Assembly (NCBI GenBank): GCA_018702715.1
Contig: JABIYQ010000149.1
Location: 1 to 10,480, forward strand
Length of the DNA stretch: 10,480 bases
Direction of reading: 5' to 3'
Source of the DNA: Desulfobacula sp.
GTDB lineage: Bacteria; Desulfobacterota; Desulfobacteria; Desulfobacterales; Desulfobacteraceae
A program made the position numbers and the translations under genes. The first letter of the stretch is position 1, and every line of letters starts with the position of its first letter. Positions 1 through 8,083 of the stretch are shown one piece after another. The notes beneath the pieces were generated by a model. The model had not been told where the DNA came from. It searched no databases and saw nothing but the letters and a program-made list of their open reading frames with translations.

Positions 1-1409
1 CTTCGGAAGGATTTTCATCACCGGCAGATGACTCTGTCCTGGATTCAACACAAACCAGTCTTTTTTCAAGTTTAACGCCAACCGGTACTGAACAAAGAAT
101 CCTTTCCACGCTGTTGGATCTTGGATTCACAGGATTAAAATCCACAACAATACCAGGCAGCGGAATTTGGGTTTACGCCGGAATATCTGTCAATACCTTG
201 GTCAATGTATCTCCTGAAAGCATGAAATTTATTGTAAACTGGGATAATAAAAGAATCATGGGATTTGAAGACAATGCCGATGATCCAAATAAAATGGGTA
301 ATGGATTCGGGTTTGGAAATGTTAATACCGATGGCAGCATAACCAATATAAACATTTTTGGTTCCGGTGGAGATGATAGTTCTGGAGTCGGAATTGTGAC
401 GGCATTTACAGGTTATGAGACCTTTGGACATTTTTATGGTGCGAGTCAGGAAGGATTAGGTCTTGCCATTGAAGGATTTGACTACAATGTACAAGATCAG
501 ACTCAAAAAAAATTCTGGTCAGATATTGCCGCTGCCACAATAAAGGATAAAACGCTCAACCCCAATTCCGGAACTGAACCCTGGAAGGGTTTTTATGTGG
601 GTGTTGCAGAAGATATGGCTGATCCAAACAACAACAGGCGAATCTTTTATAATACCAGTCCGGACGATTTCCTTTTGAATGTGAACAAGGATAATGGAAC
701 TGTTGCCGGTACCATGTCGGGAAAAGATTTCAATAATGTCAATAATTTAATCACGGGATTAACAATCGGCGGTGGAAGCAATGAGTCCGCCTATATATCA
801 AACAAAACCCTGGGAGCGAGTCTCAGCGGAACTAATGTCATTACCATTGCTCCAAACAAAACAGATCTGAAACCACATGGCAACTACATGGTAACTTCAC
901 GAAAGGCCATGCTCTCAAATCATACCACCTGGGGATACTGGGAATTAGCTTATGTTGAGCCTGTAACACTCAGGGATTACCATCTCCATATTCCAGGTGC
1001 CAAATGGATTGCTGGAAAACAAACCCTGGCAACGGTGGTTAACAATCGAATAACGACTTCTTTTAAAGGTACATATGCAGGCAAGGCAGAAGGCGTCCAG
1101 TTCAACAACGCCACTCAGATGTCAGAAATGACAAATGGAACCACCAACCTTAACCTTGATTTTGCTGCCGCGGCTTTAAAACCGGTTTCAGGTACAATTT
1201 CTTTTGATCAAATCAACCTTCCTGTAACAAGTGTGCTCGGTGATCTTAATAATTCAGGATTCAAGGCCACTGTCTCAACTGCCGTTCAAAGCAGTATCAA
1301 TGGTGGTTTCTATGGACCTGATACCCAAGCCATAGGCGGTAATTTTTCAGCCAGAATGGCAGATGGCATGCATTATCATGGTATTTTTGCAGGAGATCTT
1401 CAACCCTGA
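1..1409 (+). CDS. Large surface/secreted protein with TbpB-like C-terminal motif (5' end missing)
   Basis: The frame is open from the first complete codon (position 3) to the TGA at 1407-1409, so the start lies upstream of the window and the TTG at 114 is only an internal leucine codon. About 468 residues are visible. They are rich in Gly, Asn, Thr and Ser, have no membrane segment and few cysteines, and show alternating beta-type patterns, as in a surface or secreted beta protein. Around 931-1020 is a segment with WGYWELAY followed by HIPGAKWIAGKQT. The end (about 1300-1404) carries GGFYGPDTQAIGGNFSAR and finishes GIFAGDLQP. The FYGP..x..GG.F pattern is typical of the C-terminal barrel of transferrin-binding-protein-B-like proteins. 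From memory, similar long proteins in Desulfobacterota often have an N-terminal FecR domain and sit beside CHASE2 cyclases. That N-terminus is outside the window, so the FecR assignment is a guess. Ligand unknown. Confidence 0.75.
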   Translation, partial: SEGFSSPADDSVLDSTQTSLFSSLTPTGTEQRILSTLLDLGFTGLKSTTIPGSGIWVYAGISVNTLVNVSPESMKFIVNWDNKRIMGFEDNADDPNKMGNGFGFGNVNTDGSITNINIFGSGGDDSSGVGIVTAFTGYETFGHFYGASQEGLGLAIEGFDYNVQDQTQKKFWSDIAAATIKDKTLNPNSGTEPWKGFYVGVAEDMADPNNNRRIFYNTSPDDFLLNVNKDNGTVAGTMSGKDFNNVNNLITGLTIGGGSNESAYISNKTLGASLSGTNVITIAPNKTDLKPHGNYMVTSRKAMLSNHTTWGYWELAYVEPVTLRDYHLHIPGAKWIAGKQTLATVVNNRITTSFKGTYAGKAEGVQFNNATQMSEMTNGTTNLNLDFAAAALKPVSGTISFDQINLPVTSVLGDLNNSGFKATVSTAVQSSINGGFYGPDTQAIGGNFSARMADGMHYHGIFAGDLQP

Positions 1410-1430
1410 TGCAATTGTTTATATTGTCCT

Positions 1431-3695
1431 ATGATTGAATATTTAAAGCTTCATATTAACCTTTCCTCATTTCTATTGGGGTTTATTCTGATTCTAATTT
1501 CATGCCTGGGATATTACAGTTTCGGCAACCAAAAACCTGTTTTGTTAAGCGCTCTGGATAATCGTATCATGGATACCATGTTCAAAATAAGAGGCGAACA
1601 GCCTATTTCAGACCAGGTTGTGATTGTTGATATAGATGAAAAAAGTTTAAAAAAACTCGGACAATGGCCATGGTCAAGAAATATCCTTGCCCAGATAACC
1701 CAAAATATTTATAAAAATGGGGCCCGTTCATTGGGCTTTGATATTTTTTTTCCTGAAAAGGACCGGACATCACCTGCCTATTATTTTAAGAATATCGATC
1801 AGTCTATTGCCGACCAGATACCCGGCACAATTCTTTCAAAGGTTTTAGAGAATGAATCTCTTGATTATGATTTACTTTTTGGACAGGCGATTTCAAAGGG
1901 GCCCTCTATCCTGGGATATACGTTTTTACCAAAAAAAGATAAGCTGAAATCGGATGACGAATTGCCCTTCCCTTCCGGTATGATCAGGCTTCGACCCGAT
2001 CATGTAAAATTTGAAAGTCTTTCTCTTATCCCTGCGTATCGGGCAATAATCAACACCCCTGCTGTTGCAACGGCCGAAAGCGAGGGATTTCTAAATGTTT
2101 TTGTGGATGAATCAGGCACAATCAGACAAGTCCCATTAATGATGATTATGGATAATATCCCCTATCCCTCTCTTGCTTTGGAAACCTTTCGGATCGGTAT
2201 GAAGATTCCCTCTTTGACCCTTCATGCTTCAAGCAAAATTAAACGCCCAAAAACGGCTCTTCTGGGGATTCATATTGGAGATAGATTTATCCCAACAGAT
2301 AGTCTCGGCCAGATATCTGTAAACTACCGGGGCCCTGAAAAAACCTTTAGATACATATCTGCTGTAGATGTATTAACGATGCCATCATTACCCATTATAA
2401 AAAATAAATTTGTTTTAATAGGATCCTCATCAACTGGACTTTTTGATTTAAGAACCACTCCTTTTTCAAGGGGAATTCCGGGTATTGAAATTAATGCCAA
2501 TATTATTGATAATCTCATAAAATCTGATCCTTTCACCTATGATATTTTCACTGAGATTGGTCTGACTTACACCCTTGTCTTTGGAGGAGGTCTGATCCTT
2601 TGTTTAATCTTATCTGTCTTGGGTCCATTAGCAGGCGGTTTTGGTGCCATATTATTTTTTTTAGGCGCATTAACGTGGAATTATTATTATTTCTTTTTAA
2701 ATAACCGCTTCGTTGGAATTACCTATCCAATGATCTCATGCGGTTCAATATTATTAATAACCAGTATCTTTAATGCCTTCTGGGAAGGAAAAACAAAAAA
2801 GTTTGTCCAAAAAGCTTTTTCTCACTATGTTTCACCAGAGGTTGTCTCTCAGCTTATAAAAGATCCCAAAACCCTTTCTTTGAAATGTGAAGAAAAAAAT
2901 TTAACCATTCTGTTCCTTGACATCAGGGGATTTACATCAATTTCAGAAAAAATGACTTCCCAGGATCTTGGAAATTTCATGAATAATTTTTTAACTTTAA
3001 TGAGCCAACTAATCATGAAAAATGAAGGGACAGTTGATAAATTTATCGGAGATGCCATTATGGCCTTTTGGGGTGCTCCAAAAGATGACCCTGATCACGC
3101 ATTCAAAGCAGTTGAGACTGCGCTGCAATTAAAATCAGAGCTAAACCATCTTCATAAAACCTACAAAAAGAGCAGCTTTCCTGATATATCCGTTGGAATT
3201 GGGATTAATTCGGGAATTGTTAGTGTGGGTAATTTTGGTAGCAACGAGCGGTTCGATTACACGGTTATGGGAGATAATGTGAACCTTGCCTCCCGGCTTG
3301 AGGGGGCAAACAAAAACTATGGCACAACCATTCTCATATCAGAAGCCACAAAAAATATTATAAAACATAGCTTTTTTTACCGATACATTGATAAAGTCCA
3401 GGTCAAAGGAAGAAAAGAAGCGGTCAACATATATGAACCTCTTTCAAAAGGGTCACTACCAGAGGATATTTTAAATGAAGTTAAAACTTTTGAGAAAGGA
3501 ATCAAGGCGTATCAGTATCAAAATTTTCACAAAGCGTATCGTATTATAAAAGCCCTTCATAAAAATCATCCTAGCCAGCTTTATCAGTCCTATATAGATA
3601 GAATCAAAGATTGTTTAGAATCACTACCCTCTGATCAATGGAATGGATCTGAAAGAAGGAACGGGTTACCTGTCAATAAGCTTTCCACAAAATAA
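1431..3695 (+). CDS. CHASE2-domain class III adenylate/guanylate cyclase
   Basis: A 754-residue membrane-bound nucleotide cyclase, predicted to make cAMP (or cGMP) in response to an extracytoplasmic signal. An N-terminal membrane anchor (about 13-31) leads into a periplasmic CHASE2 sensor domain (about 40-345, with VVIVDIDEKSL near 63-73 and VLIGSSSTGLFDLRTTPF near 328-345). Three hydrophobic segments follow between about 375 and 450, then a cytoplasmic class III cyclase domain (about 488-670). The catalytic set looks complete: metal-binding Asp497 (LFLDIRGFT) and Asp541 (DKFIGDAIM), substrate Lys537, Thr611 (DYTVMGD) at the purine-specificity position, and Asn618/Arg622 (NLASR) for transition-state binding. 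Lys plus Thr favours ATP as substrate. A TPR-like helical tail covers about 675-735. ATG 1431 is the first possible start after the previous stop. There is no clear Shine-Dalgarno, so translational coupling to the upstream gene is plausible. Confidence 0.93.
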   Translation: MIEYLKLHINLSSFLLGFILILISCLGYYSFGNQKPVLLSALDNRIMDTMFKIRGEQPISDQVVIVDIDEKSLKKLGQWPWSRNILAQITQNIYKNGARSLGFDIFFPEKDRTSPAYYFKNIDQSIADQIPGTILSKVLENESLDYDLLFGQAISKGPSILGYTFLPKKDKLKSDDELPFPSGMIRLRPDHVKFESLSLIPAYRAIINTPAVATAESEGFLNVFVDESGTIRQVPLMMIMDNIPYPSLALETFRIGMKIPSLTLHASSKIKRPKTALLGIHIGDRFIPTDSLGQISVNYRGPEKTFRYISAVDVLTMPSLPIIKNKFVLIGSSSTGLFDLRTTPFSRGIPGIEINANIIDNLIKSDPFTYDIFTEIGLTYTLVFGGGLILCLILSVLGPLAGGFGAILFFLGALTWNYYYFFLNNRFVGITYPMISCGSILLITSIFNAFWEGKTKKFVQKAFSHYVSPEVVSQLIKDPKTLSLKCEEKNLTILFLDIRGFTSISEKMTSQDLGNFMNNFLTLMSQLIMKNEGTVDKFIGDAIMAFWGAPKDDPDHAFKAVETALQLKSELNHLHKTYKKSSFPDISVGIGINSGIVSVGNFGSNERFDYTVMGDNVNLASRLEGANKNYGTTILISEATKNIIKHSFFYRYIDKVQVKGRKEAVNIYEPLSKGSLPEDILNEVKTFEKGIKAYQYQNFHKAYRIIKALHKNHPSQLYQSYIDRIKDCLESLPSDQWNGSERRNGLPVNKLSTK

Positions 3696-3813
3696 TCTTC
3701 AAAATTTATATGAATCCTACTGCTGTGAAAATCATCATTGGAAAGTCTTCTATTGCAAGGCCATCAGAAAATTTGGAACACCGCAGGCAGCGGGGATATT
3801 AAATGGAATTTAA
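3643..3813 (+). CDS. Possible 56-aa small protein overlapping the cyclase 3' end (hypothetical)
   Basis: In the +1 frame relative to the cyclase, an ATG at 3643 opens 56 codons to the TAA at 3811-3813. It overlaps the last 53 nt of the cyclase gene and the last 15 nt of the converging phosphofructokinase gene. The frame is closed upstream by TAG at 3616-3618. The product reads like a folded protein rather than noise: NLYESYCCEN, then HHWKVFYCKAIRKFGTPQAA, with three Cys, paired His, a Trp and several aromatics, ending GILNGI. I do not recognise the family. No Shine-Dalgarno is visible before the ATG, so expression would depend on coupling to the cyclase or on a frameshift out of it. It may be chance. 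The product-like composition and its fit to the convergent gap are the only support. Confidence 0.3.
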   Translation: MDLKEGTGYLSISFPQNNLQNLYESYCCENHHWKVFYCKAIRKFGTPQAAGILNGI

Positions 3814-5883
3814 CATTAGAGTAATAGGCCGGTCTTCCTCTGCACTGCCCGCAAAACGGACCGGACCCGGCCGCCTGTATCGATCAAGGTTCTCGTTAGC
3901 AGCCATCCATTCTTCCCTTAAGGCTTTAAAAATTCTAAAGGAATTGGAATCCAAATCAACCAGACTTTTTTCAATCACAAGTTCAAGCTTTCCTTTTCTT
4001 TCCTCAAGATGCATCAATTTGGCAATGGGGATACCAATGGGTTCCCACTTACCAAATTTTTTCTCAAGATTCTTGATAGCAGCCATTTGTCCTGTTGCTC
4101 CATTGGCAATCAGATGAAATGCTGTAATACCAAGGTTGTACGTATAATGACAATCAAAATATGTTGGATCAGATCCCCTACCATCATATCCATAAAAATG
4201 GGTCTGTGTTTTAAATTTGGGATTAGATTTTTTAAATATCTGTATAAGAGATTCTGGAACTTTGTCATCCTGGCCAATCACTTCACTATTGATTAATACC
4301 TGTTTCAATGTTTTAAGTGAAATGATGGATTCTTTAACTAACAGATATCTGTCTTCAGAATTTTTAAATATGATCCTTGCAATTTTGTCTGGAATAAATT
4401 TAGAATCTTCCATAATTGAATTGAAATAGGATCTTTTAATACCGATTTTATATTTCCCCTGTTCTTTTAAAATGCTTAAATATTCTTTGACCATATCCAT
4501 GATGATATCTTCAGTTTTTACCAGGGAAAACTGAAAATTGCCATGGGTATCTCTTTCCATGAGCAGGCCTTCTCGAAAAAATGGGGGTAGCTGGTTAAAC
4601 AAATCATCATCCCTTAGATTCCAGATAAAAAATTTGTCTCTGTCTCCCATACCCCGTGTAAGTCTCCTTAAATATTCAAGCTTGCTTTCTAATGTAGGAA
4701 ATGAAGTGTGAAAATCATTGTCATGAATATGATTATACTCAGCAATAATAGTATTTAGTTTGATAATAAAGACTTGAATTTCATTAATAAATTCAAGGAT
4801 ACCTTCTGGAATAATCATAACACCGAAATTTTTTCCTAAAGCAGCTCTTCGAACAATGATATCACATATTAATCTGGACAAATGGCGCAATGTCATGCCA
4901 TATGCATTGTAATCAGTCTTTCCTTTTTTTTTGGCTTCTTCTATTCTCTGATGATCTGTATAATCAGCCAATTCTTCACCGATAAAAGAAAGGTTGGCAT
5001 GGGTTTGAAAAGCACATTCCAATGTCAGGTGGCTTGCGACCCTTCCCATTACCTTGCAAACATGCCAATACTTAACGTCTGAGCTGGCATCAGTAGTCAG
5101 ATTACTGATATTTTGTGAGAATGCCCTTGCTGCAGTATGAAATCCAAATGATACGGCACAGAGCGTTTCTTTATCATCGGTTTTTACCTGTATATCGCCG
5201 TCAATGGTTTTGGGTACACCAATTACTTTAATACCAGCACTTTTAAACCGCTGAGCAAGAAAGGCTGCATTTGTATTTGAATCATCCCCTCCGATCACGA
5301 CCAGGGCGTCAAGTTCAAGATCCAGGCAGGTTTTTAAAGAAACATCCATTTTATTTTTAGAATCAATTTTGGTTCTCCCGGTTTTAATCATGGAAAACCC
5401 ACCCATATTCCGATGTGCATCCACAAGGCTCTTGGTAATTTCAATATATTTTGATTCAAGCAAACCGTCAGGTCCTGAAAGAAATCCAAACACTTTAGAA
5501 TCTGGATTATACTTTTTCACTTCATCGTAAAGCCCTGCGATCACATTATGACCTCCAGGTGCCGGACCACCTGAAAAAAACACCCCGATATTACGACGCA
5601 CCTTAAATGCCAGTTTACCACTTTTAGACATTTCGTCCCCGGGAATAATCTTTTGAACATTGTTATTAATAATATCAGGAAGCAATTTTTCAGCTTCCTT
5701 GTTATTAGAAAATTTATATTCAGGACAGTTTTTTATGTTTGTATATTTTGAAGAAAAAATTTTAATTTTCTTTGGAGAAAAAGATCGCCTTTCAATGGTT
5801 TCAGTATTTACATCCGAGGTCACATGACTAGTTTTAGGGTGATTCAATAAAAATTCAAGCGATCCACAATTCAAAGACTCCAT
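3799..5883 (-). CDS. pfp: Diphosphate--fructose-6-phosphate 1-phosphotransferase (PPi-PFK, long plant-type)
   Basis: Interconverts fructose 6-phosphate and fructose 1,6-bisphosphate using pyrophosphate; cytoplasmic, glycolysis/gluconeogenesis. With the ATG at 5883 the product has 694 residues. Motifs in order: SGGPAPGGHN (about 104-113), GGDDSNT (198-204), PKTIDGD (224-230, catalytic Asp), MGRVASH (279-285), IIPEG (357-361), GYDGRGSDPTYFD (565-577) and YRRPGPVRF near the end. GGDDS, with Asp in place of the Gly of ATP-dependent GGDGS enzymes, points to PPi as phosphoryl donor. The GGHN motif and the late YDGR..PT.FD and RPGP motifs match the long plant PFP/spirochete type. At 694 residues it is longer than the roughly 550-570 I recall for that type. 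The frame extends to a GTG at 5934, but an AGGAG 5 nt before the ATG at 5883 supports the shorter start. It lies 72 nt downstream of the transporter gene on the same strand, probably co-transcribed. Confidence 0.93.
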   Translation of the reverse strand: MESLNCGSLEFLLNHPKTSHVTSDVNTETIERRSFSPKKIKIFSSKYTNIKNCPEYKFSNNKEAEKLLPDIINNNVQKIIPGDEMSKSGKLAFKVRRNIGVFFSGGPAPGGHNVIAGLYDEVKKYNPDSKVFGFLSGPDGLLESKYIEITKSLVDAHRNMGGFSMIKTGRTKIDSKNKMDVSLKTCLDLELDALVVIGGDDSNTNAAFLAQRFKSAGIKVIGVPKTIDGDIQVKTDDKETLCAVSFGFHTAARAFSQNISNLTTDASSDVKYWHVCKVMGRVASHLTLECAFQTHANLSFIGEELADYTDHQRIEEAKKKGKTDYNAYGMTLRHLSRLICDIIVRRAALGKNFGVMIIPEGILEFINEIQVFIIKLNTIIAEYNHIHDNDFHTSFPTLESKLEYLRRLTRGMGDRDKFFIWNLRDDDLFNQLPPFFREGLLMERDTHGNFQFSLVKTEDIIMDMVKEYLSILKEQGKYKIGIKRSYFNSIMEDSKFIPDKIARIIFKNSEDRYLLVKESIISLKTLKQVLINSEVIGQDDKVPESLIQIFKKSNPKFKTQTHFYGYDGRGSDPTYFDCHYTYNLGITAFHLIANGATGQMAAIKNLEKKFGKWEPIGIPIAKLMHLEERKGKLELVIEKSLVDLDSNSFRIFKALREEWMAANENLDRYRRPGPVRFAGSAEEDRPITLMLNSI

Positions 5884-5888
5884 ATCCA

Positions 5889-5893
5889 CTCCT
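5889..5893 (-). promoter_or_regulatory. Ribosome binding site that sets the PPi-PFK start
   Basis: On the minus strand AGGAG stands 5 nt before the ATG at 5883. The upstream GTG at 5934 has no comparable Shine-Dalgarno sequence, and the 17 extra codons it would add include a hydrophobic stretch unrelated to the enzyme family. This decides for the 694-residue product. Confidence 0.75.
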
Positions 5894-5955
5894 GTTTTTT
5901 CCAAAATAAATATAATGATTCTATTTTTAACCACAGATCAATAGAAAGTAAAGCC

Positions 5956-6933
5956 TCATTCTTCATTTTTCATTAAAAGGCCATGATTCATTTTTGTACT
6001 CAAATATCCATCCATCATTAAATGAACGATATGGTGAAGTACACATACAAGTAATGCTGTACCAAATTCACTAAAATAGGTTACCTGGATCATGGCGGAT
6101 ATGGCCAAGGTCTTTTGTGATCCCATAAAAACAATACTTTCATAACTGCCTTTTTCCACACCAAAAATGATTACAAGTAAAAAAGAACAACCCAAAAGCA
6201 TCAAATGGAAAACACTCACAAGAACCAGTATGTAGAAAAAAGAAATACTATTGCCTAAAATCACCTGTTTTACCCCGGAAAGGGAAACAAAAATAATTCC
6301 GATAATCATCCACTGGTTTAATACCTGTAATTTGAATTTTCCCAATTGACCTGTTTTAAAAATTTTAGCTTTTGCCACAATCCCAATGATAAGGGGAAAA
6401 AGAACCAGCAGAATTAATTTAATGATAATAGCACCCCGGTCAATCACAAGCTCTTTTTGCTGATCAAGAAATGATAAAAAAATCGAAAGTATAACCGGTA
6501 TGGAAAAAATGCCAATAAAATTCGACAGGATCGTTATAACAAGTGCATGGGCCATATTACCCCCTGCTGTACCAGTCATCACAATTCCGGAAGACAATGT
6601 GGTTGGCATTACAGAAACGATGAAAAGCCCAATTATCACACCCGTGTCCAGAGGGAGAAGACAAAGCAGCCCGGCAGCCATTGGAGCAAAAATAATAATG
6701 ACAACCAATGCTAAAACTATTGATTTAATATCCTCAATACCGACCTTAATCTGATCAATTTCTATTAAAAGGCCTGAAATAATAAAGACCAAAAATATCA
6801 TGATTTCCGGGCCGCGGTTTTCCTTTAGAGCAAGTCCGATTTTAACCATAATATTGGATGTATCAAACATAACTGCGGCAAAAACCAGAACAAGACTGAG
6901 TAAAAACCATTGTTTTTTAATCTTTTGCACCAT
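5956..6933 (-). CDS. SBF-like transporter (bile acid:sodium symporter superfamily, YfeH type)
   Basis: A 325-residue integral inner-membrane protein with about ten hydrophobic segments (roughly 9-23, 41-58, 69-93, 98-120, 127-154, 166-186, 207-222, 230-257, 266-288, 290-307). Diagnostic motifs are VMPTTLSSGIVMTGTAGGN (108-126) in the discontinuous fourth helix and FMGSQKTLAISAMI (269-282) in the pseudo-symmetric ninth. Both are typical of the SBF_like branch (PF13593) that includes E. coli YfeH, distinct from the ArsB/Acr3 arsenite carriers. Substrate cannot be read from sequence; the family moves organic anions, often with sodium. Translation likely starts at the ATG at 6933, preceded by a purine-rich AAGGGG tract that sits unusually close to it; the next codon is GTG and is also possible. 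First gene of a two-gene minus-strand unit with the PPi-PFK gene. Confidence 0.87.
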   Translation of the reverse strand: MVQKIKKQWFLLSLVLVFAAVMFDTSNIMVKIGLALKENRGPEIMIFLVFIISGLLIEIDQIKVGIEDIKSIVLALVVIIIFAPMAAGLLCLLPLDTGVIIGLFIVSVMPTTLSSGIVMTGTAGGNMAHALVITILSNFIGIFSIPVILSIFLSFLDQQKELVIDRGAIIIKLILLVLFPLIIGIVAKAKIFKTGQLGKFKLQVLNQWMIIGIIFVSLSGVKQVILGNSISFFYILVLVSVFHLMLLGCSFLLVIIFGVEKGSYESIVFMGSQKTLAISAMIQVTYFSEFGTALLVCVLHHIVHLMMDGYLSTKMNHGLLMKNEE

Positions 6934-6977
6934 ACCCCTTTTCTTCCCTATAAAATAAATAGAGATACCTATGACAC

Positions 6978-7006
6978 ATTATGCTTTGAGTCAATCTTTT
7001 GTGCAA
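6978..7006 (-). promoter_or_regulatory. Candidate sigma70-type promoter for the transporter/PPi-PFK unit
   Basis: On the minus strand a TTGCAC box (7001-7006) is followed after exactly 17 nt by CATAAT (6978-6983). The -10 box matches consensus at 5 of 6 positions and the -35 at 3 of 6, including the TTG. Transcription would start near 6971, leaving a leader of about 38 nt before the ATG at 6933. An overlapping TTGACT lies about 6 nt further downstream but lacks a good -10 box at the right distance. Inferred by eye from consensus. Confidence 0.45.
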
Positions 7007-7073
7007 ATAATCAGCGACAGTCCTTGATTCTAATTCAAGAAAAATGGTAAAGGTCATAATAAAATCAGTATTT

Positions 7074-7079
7074 AAGGAG
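7074..7079 (+). promoter_or_regulatory. Ribosome binding site supporting the TTG start of ftsY
   Basis: AAGGAG lies 8 nt before the TTG at 7088. There is no ATG in frame near the N-terminus, and the TTG is followed by GFNFFKKKN, the usual short start of an FtsY lacking the acidic domain. The site therefore supports initiation at TTG. Confidence 0.7.
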
Positions 7080-7087
7080 TAAAACAA

Positions 7088-8062
7088 TTGGGGTTTAATT
7101 TTTTTAAAAAAAAGAATCTGGAAAAAAAAGAACAAGGTAGCAAAATCTTTTCAAGGCTGAAAACAGGATTGTCAAAAACCAGGATGATATTAACAACTGA
7201 TATCAATGACCTTTTTGATTCAGGTAAGGCAATTAATGAAGCTCTTTTTGAAGAATTAGAAGAAGTATTGATATCATCTGACCTGGGTATTGATGTGACT
7301 TTTAAAATGATGGAAAAAATCAAGAAAAAGGCCAAAAAACTGTCCGGATCAGAAGAACTCAAGCAGGTATTAAAAGAAGAATTGATTGGATTGTTCCCAA
7401 ATAATTTGAATATAGACCATTATGATACCCCAAATGAACAACCCGATACAAAACCACATGTCATAATGGTTGTTGGCGTCAATGGTACCGGCAAAACCAC
7501 TACTTTGGGGAAACTTGCCATGAAGTTCACTTCTCAAGGAAAAAAAGTTCTCATTGCGGCTGCAGACACTTTCAGGGCAGCGGCAATTGAGCAGGTAGAA
7601 ATCTGGGCAAACCGATCCGGGGCCTCCATTGTCAAACATAAAGAAGGGGCTGACCCGGCAGCTGTTGCCTATGATTCTGTTGAAGCCTCGCTTGCCAGAA
7701 ATATTGATATTGTATTAATTGATACCGCGGGAAGGCTCCATACTCAAAAAAATCTCATGGAAGAACTAAAAAAGATAAAACGCTCCATTAATAAAAAATT
7801 GCCGGGAGCACCCCATGACATACTAATGGTGTTAGACGCTACCACAGGTCAAAATGCCATTTCCCAGGCAAATCTGTTTAATGAAGCAGTTGAACTCACT
7901 CAAATCGCATTAACAAAGCTTGATGGAACTGCCAAAGGCGGTATTGTTGCAGCCATTGCAAGCACCATGGAACTTCCGATAAAATATATTGGCGTGGGAG
8001 AACAGATTGAGGATCTTCAGGAATTTGATGCCAAACTCTTTATTAATGCATTATTTGACTAA
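7088..8062 (+). CDS. ftsY: Signal recognition particle receptor FtsY
   Basis: SRP-type GTPase that docks ribosome-nascent-chain/SRP complexes at the cytoplasmic membrane for co-translational insertion. The 324 residues comprise a basic N-terminal tail (1-30), a four-helix N domain (about 30-105) and the NG GTPase domain. G1 is GVNGTGKTTT (130-139); DTFRAAAIEQ (160-169) is the I-box segment; G3 is DTAGRLHTQ (212-220); G4 is TKLDGTAKGG (276-285); the end has the GVGEQIEDL closing helix. The DTAGRLHTQ/LMEEL pattern distinguishes FtsY from Ffh, and no M domain follows. It lacks the long acidic A domain of E. coli FtsY (497 residues); the Lys-rich start (FFKKKN, EKKEQ) probably does the membrane contact. 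The start is TTG with a good ribosome binding site. It is transcribed divergently from the transporter unit across 154 bp, and a LysE-family gene follows 21 bp downstream. Confidence 0.96.
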   Translation: MGFNFFKKKNLEKKEQGSKIFSRLKTGLSKTRMILTTDINDLFDSGKAINEALFEELEEVLISSDLGIDVTFKMMEKIKKKAKKLSGSEELKQVLKEELIGLFPNNLNIDHYDTPNEQPDTKPHVIMVVGVNGTGKTTTLGKLAMKFTSQGKKVLIAAADTFRAAAIEQVEIWANRSGASIVKHKEGADPAAVAYDSVEASLARNIDIVLIDTAGRLHTQKNLMEELKKIKRSINKKLPGAPHDILMVLDATTGQNAISQANLFNEAVELTQIALTKLDGTAKGGIVAAIASTMELPIKYIGVGEQIEDLQEFDAKLFINALFD

Positions 8063-8083
8063 ATCATTATAAATGGACTTCAC

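Noticed and set aside
114..116. TTG at 114 as the start of the first gene
   Set aside because: The frame is open back to position 3 with protein-like sequence and there is no ribosome binding site; the gene simply begins before the window.
3780..3795. CCGC-AGGCA-GCGG hairpin in the convergent gap as a bidirectional terminator
   Set aside because: The stem is only 4 bp and no T-run follows on either strand.
3827..3875. GGCCGG/CCGGCC inverted repeat as a regulatory hairpin
   Set aside because: It lies inside the PPi-PFK 3' coding region and encodes the conserved YRRPGPVRF segment, so the GC-rich complementarity is explained by coding.
5884..5934. GTG at 5934 as the start of the PPi-PFK
   Set aside because: No Shine-Dalgarno there, while AGGAG sits 5 nt before the ATG at 5883.
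7024..7060. TTGATT and CATAAT as an ftsY promoter
   Set aside because: The two boxes are 25 nt apart, too far for a sigma70 promoter, and no better pair was found by eye.
6917..7135. 72-aa minus-strand ORF in the divergent promoter region
   Set aside because: It overlaps the ftsY start and the transporter promoter, and has low-complexity Phe/Lys content from A/T-rich DNA; no ribosome binding site or recognisable domain.
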